From: Malus domestica
Taxonomy: Eukaryota; Streptophyta; Magnoliopsida; Rosales; Rosaceae
Length of the DNA: 64,000 bases
Direction of reading: 5' to 3'
Assembly: GCF_042453785.1 (NCBI RefSeq)
Contig: NC_091675.1
Location: 5,592,501 to 5,656,500 of the forward strand
Position 1 is the first letter of the stretch. Every line of letters begins with the position of its first letter. The notes beneath the pieces are model-generated. The model was not told where the DNA came from. It saw only the letters and a program-made list of their open reading frames with translations, and did no database searches. The position numbers and the translations under genes were made by a program. Below are positions 55,903-64,000 of the stretch, one piece after another.

Positions 55903-58620
55903 ATGGGCGGAGCTCACAGCCGCGAACACCTCGAGCTTTCCGACTCCGACGAGGAAGAGAGCGAGGAGCAGGAGAGCTACGAGGACGTGGAGGAAACTGA
56001 AGCCGACCAGCGCCAGAGATCCGCCGAGCGGGGAACCAAAACGCCGTCGTCGGCTGCATTAGACGACGTGGACGCCAAGCTCAAGGCTTTGAGTCTCAAG
56101 TACGGGTCTTCTTCCAGGAACCCGAATCTGAAGAATCCGGTGAAGCTGTACCTCCACATTGGAGGGAACACCCCAAAAGCGAAATGGGTAACTTCCGAAA
56201 AACTCACTTCTTTCAATTTTATTAAGACATCTCGAATGGATGTTGATAATGATGAGGAGGAAGAAGAAGAAGAGGAATTTGATGAGGAGGGTTTGTGGGT
56301 TTTGAGGGTGGGCGCCAAAGTTAGGGCTAAGGTATCAGCCGAGATGCAATTGCTCACTTTCGCCGATCAGCGGCGTGTCGATTTCTTTGCCAGAGGTGTG
56401 TGGGCAGTGAAGTTTTTCAGTGATGAGGAGTATAGGGCTTTTGTGATTAAGTATAATGACTGTTTGTTTGAGAACACTTATGGGTATGAGGCCACTGAGG
56501 AGAACAGGGTGAAGGTTTATGGGAAAGATTTTGTCGGGTGGGCAAAGCCCGAAATGGCGGATGATTCGGTCTGGGAAGATGCGGAGGATAATTTTTTGAA
56601 GAGCCCTGGCTCAGCAACACCGGTGAGGGGAAATCAAAATTTGAGAGAGGAGTTTGAGGAGGCACACGATGGCGGTATACAGAGCTTGGCATTAGGTGCA
56701 TTGGACAATAGTTTTTTGGTGGGGAACTCTGGCATTCAGGTTGTTAAGAATTTTGCTCATGGAATACATGGTAAAGGTGTTTATGTGAATTTTGATGATG
56801 GGAGCTATGGAGGCGGTTCAAATTTGGCACGGTCTACACCTAGGAAGGCTCTGCTGATGAAGGCCGAGACTAACATGCTCCTTATGAGTCCAATGAATGA
56901 GGGGAAGCCTCACACAACAGGGCTCCATCAGCTTGATATCGAAACTGGGAAGGTTGTTACTGAGTGGAAGTTTGAGAAAGATGGGGCTGACATTACAATG
57001 AGGGATATCACAAATGATAGTAAGGGAGCACAGTTGGACCCCTCAGGATCGACATTCTTGGGTTTGGATGACAACAGGCTTTGCCGGTGGGATATGCGTG
57101 ATAGGAAGGGAATGGTTCAGGACCTAGCAGCTTCTAGTGGTCCTGTTCTCAATTGGAACCAAGGGCATCAGTTCTCAAGAGGGACTAACTTTCAGTGCTT
57201 TGCTAGCACTGGTGATGGCTCAATTGCTGTTGGGTCTCTTGATGGGAAGATCAGGTTGTACTCTATCAATTCGATGAGGCAGGCAAAAACTGCTTTTCCA
57301 GGCCTTGGTTCGCCTATTACTCATGTGGATGTTACTTTTGATGGGAAGTGGATTTTGGGCACAACGGACACCTATTTGATCCTCATCTGCACAATCTTTA
57401 CTGATAAGGATGGCAAGACAAAGACTGGTTTTAGTGGGCGTATGGGAAATAGAATTTCAGCTCCAAGGCTGCTGAAGTTGACTCCCCTGGATTCACATTT
57501 GGCGGGCACGAATAACAAGTTTCGTAATGCTCAGTTTTCGTGGGTAAGTATATGTATTTTCAGCCCGTTGGTTAGAAATATTTTTCTGTTATTTGGTGAG
57601 ACCATGCAACATTATGTTGCTTCTTCCTTTTGTATGTGGTGATGAAAATCTCTGTTTCCATCTGCTATAATGTGCATGATTTAGTGGCCTGTCTTAAGCC
57701 TGGTTTGCTAAATGTAAGTCATGAATAGAACCTGAAATGTGAATCTACCATCCTACGGTATCGAAAATGGTTGGACTGTGTTTTCTATTATTTAGCTTTC
57801 CCCCTTTTTGGCATTCCTTTTCCTAAATTATATGCACACGCACGTCCACTTCAGATCTGAAAGTTGGAATAATTTTCGGTTCAGTGTATGTTTTAGTGTT
57901 GAATTGCTGAAAGATGGAGAATGTATTGGTTTTACGTCGAAGGTTCTAATGGTGGGGTTGTCATGTATAAAACTACTTTGTCTGGCTTTTCCTCTCTCTC
58001 TTCCAAGTAACTTTTAGATTTTGAATGCGGTTTTTGTTGATTTAACTAAATATCCAATAGGAGGTTTATATAACTTCTAAAAATTCCCAATTTCTTTTCG
58101 CTTTTAATGACTACTATTAGAATGGTTGAAACAGAAGTCTGGTCTTACATATGAACTTTAGTTTGGAGGATTTCAGTACCGATTTTGGTTGGTTGGAGCA
58201 TCGTCTATGAATGGAAAATGTCTAGGCAATTAACACTCTGAACTCAGTTTATTTTTCTTGTAGCCTAATGATTTTGTTTGGTAGAAGATTATGATAATCG
58301 TGTTTTACATTATTGTTCAGGTCACGGAGAACGGGAAGCAGGAGCGACATCTGGTTGCAACTGTGGGCAAATTTAGTGTGGTTTGGAACTTTCAACAGGT
58401 GAAAGATGGCTCACACGAGTGCTACCGCAATCAGCAGGGCTTGAAGAGCTGCTACTGCTACAAGATAGTCCCCAAGGATGACTCCATTGTTGACAGTCGC
58501 TTCATGCATGACAAGTTTGCAGTTACTGACTCACCTGAGGCCCCCCTTGTGATTGCAACCCCTCTGAAAGTCAGCTCCTTCAGCATATCCAGTACCAATA
58601 GACAATTGTCTCTGCAGTGA
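55903..58620 (+). CDS. VID27-like (CYPRO4) cytoplasmic protein
   Basis: Two exons, 55903-57543 and 58321-58620, encode 646 aa, matching plant VID27/CYPRO4 proteins (about 650 aa). It starts [20 protein letters not shown]: Gly2 with Ser6 is a myristoylation consensus, followed by a strongly acidic region. A PH-like middle section ([17 protein letters not shown] ... [20 protein letters not shown]) precedes the C-terminal beta-propeller with [37 protein letters not shown] and [17 protein letters not shown]. The yeast relative Vid27 is linked to vacuole import and degradation of gluconeogenic enzymes; the plant role is poorly known. The upstream start in the same frame is rejected because it lacks ATG and the myristoylation site is conserved. 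Confidence 0.88.
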
Positions 58621-58996
58621 ACTTCCTAATTTTCTATTAAGAACTTACAACTTGTATTTGGCTTTTTTTTTTTTTCCCGTCAAGTATTTGTAGGGTATGC
58701 TCTTTAAGCTAGGTCGTGCCAGTAATGAACTATGTTGAATTGTACCCATGTTCTGAAGGAATTTCAATGGTAATCTAATGATTTCCAGCAATAATAGTGC
58801 TTTAATTCTTGTTGAAGCATAGTTTAGTAAATTTTCTTTTCCTTCTTCCAGCAATATTTCAACATTTTCCCACTTCTTTTTAGTGACCTTTATATTTTAA
58901 CCTTATGTCCAAGTGGTCCTTGTTTCTCATATATATATGTATGATGCATACACATAAAATTTGTGGACCTCTTGATAGAAAGATAGAAGGAGAGAA
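58621..58996. other. Compact spacer between VID27-like and LHCA5 genes
   Basis: Only 376 bp hold the 3' UTR of one gene and the promoter of the next, both on the plus strand. ATATATATGTATG near 58929 could act as a TATA region. Confidence 0.45.
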
Positions 58997-60670
58997 ATGG
59001 CTGCTGCAGTGGGGAGAGGTTTCCTTGTGCAGCCATGTCCTTTATCCTTTGTTTCTAATAAGAACACATCAAGGCCCTCAGTTGCTATCGGGCATGGCAA
59101 ACCAGCAAAGGGTCGAGGTTTTGCCCGCCATGTGACTCAAGCCCAAGTGCGCCCTACATGGCTCCCAGGGCTTGACCCACCAGCCTACCTCGACGGAAGG
59201 TAAGTCCCTCAAGAAGCTGGTTCAATTTGATTTCATTTCTCTTGCTTTTTTCCCCTATTTAGGTTCACACTCTTTGTCCCTCTTCAACAGCTTGGCTGGG
59301 GATTTTGGGTTTGACCCGCTTGGACTCGGGGAGGACCCGGAAAACTTGAGGTGGTATGTGCAGGCAGAGCTGGTTCATGCTCGCTTTGCAATGCTTGGAG
59401 TTGCAGGAATTCTACTTACAGATGTAAGACCTAAATGGCATTCTGTTTCTCGCTGTGGACTCATTTGGAAATTCCAAAATAAATTTCAATTATTTGATTT
59501 TAATACCTACCACATATTGTAGATAAGAAGTTTGAGGGAGTGTAGCATTGTAATTTTACTTAACTACTGTGGATAAATGTTAAAAAATGAAACTAGCGAT
59601 TATTTTTTGCAGTTACTGAGGGTAACAGGGCTTCTTAGTGTACCAGTTTGGTACAATGCAGGTGCAGTAAAATTTGGCTTTGCTAATACAGAAACTCTGC
59701 TCATTGTCCAATTTATCTTGATGGGGTAAGTTCTGTATTAATCTGCATTGGCTAGAGTGGATTTGGTTCCCTTATGCACCCGGGTTTGAATCGTTCTCTT
59801 TAAAGTAAAATATTGCTTGATCCGAAAGATCTTCCTGTTTGATTGTGATTCTGTGTTAATGTTCTCCTTTCCTGCTGTGCTTGTAGATTCGTTGAAACTA
59901 AAAGATACATGGATTTCAAAACTCCTGGATCTCAAGCCAAAGATGGGTCATTCTTTGGATTGGAATCTGCACTTGAAGGTTTAGAACCTGGGTAATCTTA
60001 TTTGGCTCACAATCCCATCCTTACTCTAATTCACTCATGTTACAACACGAGTATTCAATTTTAACACTATACGCAAGCTCAACTACATATGAACATTGAC
60101 GTCTACCTGTATTATGATATGAAGTTGATTAATAACATCGCGTGATGATTATCAGATATCCCGGAGGTCCGTTGCTGAATCCTCTAGGTCTGGCAAAAGA
60201 TATCAAGAATGCTCATGAGTGGAAGCTTAAAGAGATTAAGAACGGTATAAAATGTGTTATTTTCATTGATTTTTCCAAATCAATATATTCCATTTCAGTC
60301 TTATTTTCTAGTTAGAGGTCGCACTTGGTGCGATGGCAAGTGCCTTCGCCCATGAGCGGTAGGTCTCGGGTTCGAGACTTGGGAGCAGCCTCTCCATAAA
60401 TAGGGGTAAGGCTAGCCGACATTCACCTCTCCCAGACTCCGCGTAAAGCGGGAGCCTTGTGCACTGGGTACGACCTTAGTCTTATTTTCTAGTTGGATTG
60501 TTGCTTCAAATTAGTTGTGTGTTGTTGCAGGACGGCTTGCAATGGTGGCGATGCTGGGCTTCTTTGTGCAGGCATCTGTGACTCATGTGGGACCCATCGA
60601 TAATCTTCTGGAGCACCTCTCCAACCCATGGCACAGAACCATAGTTCAGACCCTTGCAAACTCTTCTTAA
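58997..60670 (+). CDS. LHCA5: Photosystem I light-harvesting protein Lhca5
   Basis: Six exons, 58997-59199, 59291-59423, 59613-59725, 59887-59991, 60156-60244 and 60531-60670, encode 260 aa. A transit peptide (about residues 1-45) precedes [20 protein letters not shown], the LHC entry motif. Helix B contains [12 protein letters not shown] with the chlorophyll-binding Glu/Arg pair. [20 protein letters not shown] and [20 protein letters not shown] are Lhca-type, and the third helix has [31 protein letters not shown] and the ending [11 protein letters not shown] point to Lhca5 rather than Lhca1-4. It is a minor PSI antenna protein that helps attach the NDH complex to PSI in thylakoids (established in Arabidopsis). 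Intron 5 carries a SINE. Confidence 0.92.
60314..60477 (+). mobile_element. tRNA-derived SINE in LHCA5 intron 5
   Basis: A 164-bp element flanked by an exact 17-bp duplication, AGTCTTATTTTCTAGTT (60297-60313 and 60478-60494). It has RNA polymerase III promoter boxes: a box A-like TGGTGCGATGGCAAGTG and box B GGTTCGAGACT. The tail is TACGACCTT. It lies in the sense orientation, within the intron and away from both splice sites. Confidence 0.9.
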
Positions 60671-62313
60671 ATGTAAATCCATGTCTATGGTCTTTGTATG
60701 TGCCAATGTAACAATGTTCAATGGTTGTAGTACCATCATCTATCTTCGGACTCCTTCATAGGGCCTTCTCTAATAGGGGAAAAGCCTTCCATTTACACAT
60801 AACATATTCTTCGGAAGAAGCTCAATCCCAAACTTTTATTTGCATCTCGGTGGTTAGGTTCACAACTTCACATGTCATTGTTAATCATGTAGAGTCCCAT
60901 AAAAATCGTAGAAATACTGGTGTGGTTAAATTTGTTATTGTGAGTCTAAATAAATAAAATTTAGAATTTTCTATATTTCTTTCCATGTGCAAGTCTTGTA
61001 CAAGTGTAAAAATATTAGAGACTAAAGTCTCATCTAGAAGATACAACAAAATAACATATAGCTTATGTGCGAGTTCCACTCTTAATATCACTGAATAGCT
61101 CGTTTGGATGTGTTTTTAAAATAGCTAAAAGTGCTTTTAGAGAAAATATTTTGGGGTTCCAAAAGTACTTTAATTGCTTTCTGCAAAAAGCACAAGTTGT
61201 GTCATTCTTCCAGGAATCACTTTAAGTTCTTTTTCAGGATTTACTTGCATTTTTACTAAGGATTAGTTCCAAAAACATCTTCACCAAAAGTTTTTTCAGT
61301 TATTTTTAAAGCACATCCAAATAAGTTTGAAGTCTTTTTGTAATAAAACACACTACCTAGTAATAGGTAAGTATTTGACCAAAAAATGGTAATAGATGAG
61401 TAAATTGGAACAATATCAATAATATAGGTCATGTGTATAGAAATAATATCGATAATATTGGTGGCAGATCATGCCCCGACTTAAAAAGTTTCTGCCTTAA
61501 AAAACGTTGAAGTCTTAACTCTTATGCTAGTTTTCACCATTAGACACGAGGCGGACTTGGCGTGGCGTTGGTTTGACGCACATTACCTACCTTTCCTAGC
61601 GGGAGTAGAAAAGTAGATGTTCAAATCTCAGCCGTGGGATAAAATGAACGGTTCAGATGTAATAAAGTGAAACGGTAAGATGTGTTGGAATTTATAAGCA
61701 GAGGGAGGGAGGGGGCAAAGGTTCTCACTTTTGCCTAATAAGGAGCCCCCTGCTGTGATTTTGCTTCCAATTTTCAAAAAACCCAGATTGTGTTGGAATT
61801 TGCAGTCCTCGAAGCGACAAAAGCCTTTTCGGGTATGAATTTTCTGTTCAGTGTGCTATAATTTTTCAGAAACTTTGAATTTTCACGGTTTTGATTTGGG
61901 TTTTTAGGGTTTTATAGGGGATTTGATTTGGGTTTTTTCTGGGTTTTGATTTTTCCTAGGGCTTTTTTTACCTGTCAATGAATTCAGGGACGATTGGTTT
62001 TATGATTTCGTATTAGATTAGATATTAGTTGAAATTTGAATCTGCTGCATGAAACGATGAACTGCTATTTGAGTTTCTTTTATAATTTTTATTTTCGATT
62101 AGATATACGATCTATAGATTTGAAGTTTGAATCTTTCATTCATACAAATTTAAAATTATTTGTCGAAGTTGCGGAAGAACTTTATGTGTATGAATTGGAT
62201 TGTGTGCCCAACGGTACAAACCCTAACCCTAGGTCCGTAGCCCTGATTTTCGATTTGTATTTGTCTTCTTCTTTTTTTTTTTTTTTTTTGGCCCTTTTTG
62301 GTTGCAGAATACA
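60671..62313. other. LHCA5 3' flank, a degenerate MITE and HIT4-like 5' region
   Basis: A probable MITE at about 61098-61330 has ends CTCGTTTGGATGTGTTTTTA and TTAAAGCACATCCAAATAAG and resembles the element in SCP2 intron 2. TTTATAAGC near 61690 may be a TATA box. A 5' UTR intron seems likely from about 61831 (CGGgtatga) to TTGCAG at 62307. No other gene was found. Confidence 0.5.
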
Positions 62314-63369
62314 ATGGCAAGAGGAGCTAAGAGGAAGGCCAGCCAGAGAGAAGAAAACAAGGAAAATTCGACCAAGGCAGACAACCACAAAGAACAATCG
62401 AGCAAGGCCGCCACTCGGTCAAAGCGGGTCAAGGCATCGCACCCCCAATCCGAGCCTGAGTACTTTGAGGAGCCTCGCCAATTGGAAGATCTCTGGAAGG
62501 CTGCCTTTCCTGTTGGGACAGAGTGGGATCACTTGGACAAGGTGTACCAATTCAAGTGGGATTTCTCAAACCTTGAAAAAGCATTTGAAGAGGGGGGCAA
62601 GCTGCACGATCTTGGGAACAACAAAGTGTATCTCTTCGGTGGTACAGAGCCTCAACAAGTCCCCTATAAGGGTGATTTGAAAATTATTTACATACCTATT
62701 GTGGTGGCTGTTGTATCGCCTTGCCCACCTTCTGACAAAATTGGGATTAAGTCGGTTCAGAGAGAGACTGAAGAAATTGTTCCAATGAAACAGATGAAAA
62801 TGGATTGGATTCCATATATTCCTTATGACAAGAGAGACAGCCAAGTTGTTGAATATAGTCGAAATTCTCCTCAAATATTTGTGCTGGGATGCACTCAGAG
62901 ACGGGCTTCCTTGAAACACATGAAGATTGATCGTCTAAAGAAATTTGATTACTGCTTGCCGTATCTAATGCCGATCAAGGAAGAGGAGCTTGAGCTGAGC
63001 ACCGAAGTCGACATACTTTTTCCACAGGAACCAAATCCACCGGTTTACTGTGTGTTTGATTGGCAGTTTGATGAAGTTGAGGAGTTCACTGATGAGCGGA
63101 TAAAAGAGGAGGAATTATCTGCGGATCAAAAGGATGCCTTCATGGAGTTTGTCAAGGAGAAAGTGCGTCAACAAAAGAAAGAAAACCGAGAGAAAAAAGA
63201 GGCCCGCAAACTAGAATTTGAAAAAATGAGTACGGAAACTAAAGCAGCATTTGAAAATTTGAGGTATTACAAGTTCTACCCGGTGCAAACACCCGATACT
63301 CCTGACATATCAGGTGTCAAGGCTGCATACATCAACAGGTACTACAACAAGGCTCATGAGGTTCTGTGA
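62314..63369 (+). CDS. HIT4: HEAT INTOLERANT 4-like nuclear protein
   Basis: A single coding exon of 351 aa, starting MARGAKRKASQREENKEN five bases after a T-rich stretch and TTGCAG acceptor (5' UTR intron). The basic leader is probably a nuclear localisation signal. The body (LWKAAFPVGTEWDHLDKVYQ, FGGTEPQQVPYKGDLKIIYI, WIPYIPYDKRDSQVV, LGCTQRRASLKHMKIDRLKK) and the coiled, Lys/Glu-rich C-terminus ending AAYINRYYNKAHE follow the plant HIT4 family. In Arabidopsis HIT4 is needed for heat-induced chromocentre decondensation and release of silencing. This copy is shorter than the Arabidopsis protein as I remember it, so it could be a paralogue within the family. Confidence 0.75.
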   Translation: MARGAKRKASQREENKENSTKADNHKEQSSKAATRSKRVKASHPQSEPEYFEEPRQLEDLWKAAFPVGTEWDHLDKVYQFKWDFSNLEKAFEEGGKLHDLGNNKVYLFGGTEPQQVPYKGDLKIIYIPIVVAVVSPCPPSDKIGIKSVQRETEEIVPMKQMKMDWIPYIPYDKRDSQVVEYSRNSPQIFVLGCTQRRASLKHMKIDRLKKFDYCLPYLMPIKEEELELSTEVDILFPQEPNPPVYCVFDWQFDEVEEFTDERIKEEELSADQKDAFMEFVKEKVRQQKKENREKKEARKLEFEKMSTETKAAFENLRYYKFYPVQTPDTPDISGVKAAYINRYYNKAHEVL

Positions 63370-64000
63370 TTAGTTTCACTATCACCGATATCCTTGTTGG
63401 CCTGCGCGTAATGCCTACGGTAATTGAAACTTTTGTGTTTACTGTGTCCCAAAGTGTTGGGAAAAGAGAAAATTTTCGCATACTCCTGTTGTTCTTGTTG
63501 TTTGATCTCATTTGAAATCATATAAAGACAAGGTCTCATTAAATTTTGTAGCAACTCTGGTCATTTATTTACCTTCTGTTCGAATAATGCTTCAAATATA
63601 AAATTTGAGGTATTGTTTTGGATGAGTTAAACTTGTCTTGTTTTCTTGTACGGCTGATTAGAATGGTTATTTTCACTTGAATGAAATATTTTTGTTTGAT
63701 GGCTTGTTGTCCTTGCTGAATCAGAAAGAGTTGAGATGTCTCGTTTTGTTTCGTTTCGGCTTTAATTTGTATGCTTGTTAAAAAAGACTTTCTGTAGAGT
63801 TTAGAAGCTGTACCCCTCTTATCTTTCAACACTTTCTTAGTTTCTTTCACATTCTTGTTCTGCTTAGTTCTGAAGCAAAATCAATTGCTTAAACTTAATT
63901 GCATTGTGCCGGCGAGGAGCAATTCTCGTCGGTGTAAACTTCCGATCATTTCTAACTCCAGTCTATCTGAACCATCGTCATCCCTTACCCGCGAAGTTAT
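63370..64000. other. HIT4-like 3' UTR and right-edge sequence
   Basis: 3' UTR and spacer. From about 63886 to the window end the sequence is less AT-rich and open on both strands (plus-strand NSRRCKLPIISNSSLSEPSS; minus-strand SRVRDDDGSDRLELEM). It may be the edge of another gene, but strand and family cannot be decided. Confidence 0.35.

Noticed and set aside
60314-60477. Possible tRNA gene from box A and box B sequences
   Set aside because: There is no clover-leaf acceptor stem, and a 17-bp target duplication shows it is a SINE.

Overview
The window is plant nuclear DNA. It is AT-rich, its genes carry short GT-AG introns, and the long intergenic stretches are filled with small transposons. 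A Rosaceae genome, perhaps of the apple/pear group, is my best guess. That rests on remembered similarity of the Cassandra-type 5S-bearing LTRs and several miniature elements, so it is an inference and not a measured result.

Layout: (1) 1-364, last exon of an unidentified gene. (2) 365-4450, repeats only. (3) 4457-6856, a COR27/COR28-type cold- and clock-regulated gene whose promoter combines evening elements, a CRT/DRE and a G-box. (4) 7418-13205, a coding-free LTR retrotransposon. (5) 14591-16662, COQ10-like ubiquinone-binding protein, with a MITE ending 125 bp before its ATG. (6) 16663-36500, about 20 kb without an intact gene: foldback elements, a 5'-truncated LINE, two hAT-type elements, a Cassandra solo LTR and a TRIM. 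(7) 36888-40225, CYP707A abscisic acid 8'-hydroxylase. (8) 42775-44288 on the minus strand, a chloroplast thioredoxin-like protein. (9) 45112-48049, two abutting Harbinger-like elements, the second holding a complete TRIM. (10) 48622-49533, an SCP2-type sterol carrier protein. (11) 50468-52411, a decayed secreted alpha-amylase. (12) 53198-55366, an E-class PPR protein with a near-perfect hairpin MITE just upstream. (13) 55903-58620, a VID27-like (CYPRO4) protein. (14) 58997-60670, LHCA5 with a SINE in intron 5. (15) 62314-63369, a HEAT INTOLERANT 4-like protein.

The genes do not form a pathway; each is an independent plant transcription unit. The shared themes are organelle function (COQ10, thioredoxin-like, PPR, LHCA5) and stress or ABA response (COR27-like, CYP707A, HIT4-like). 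Exon boundaries were deduced by eye from reading frame, splice consensus and family conservation, without transcripts. I found no evidence of a wholly new biological system. The strongest new-looking material is a set of miniature element families whose target-site duplications can be read directly, a PPR reading frame that runs up to a MITE edge, and an LTR element made of non-coding repeats.
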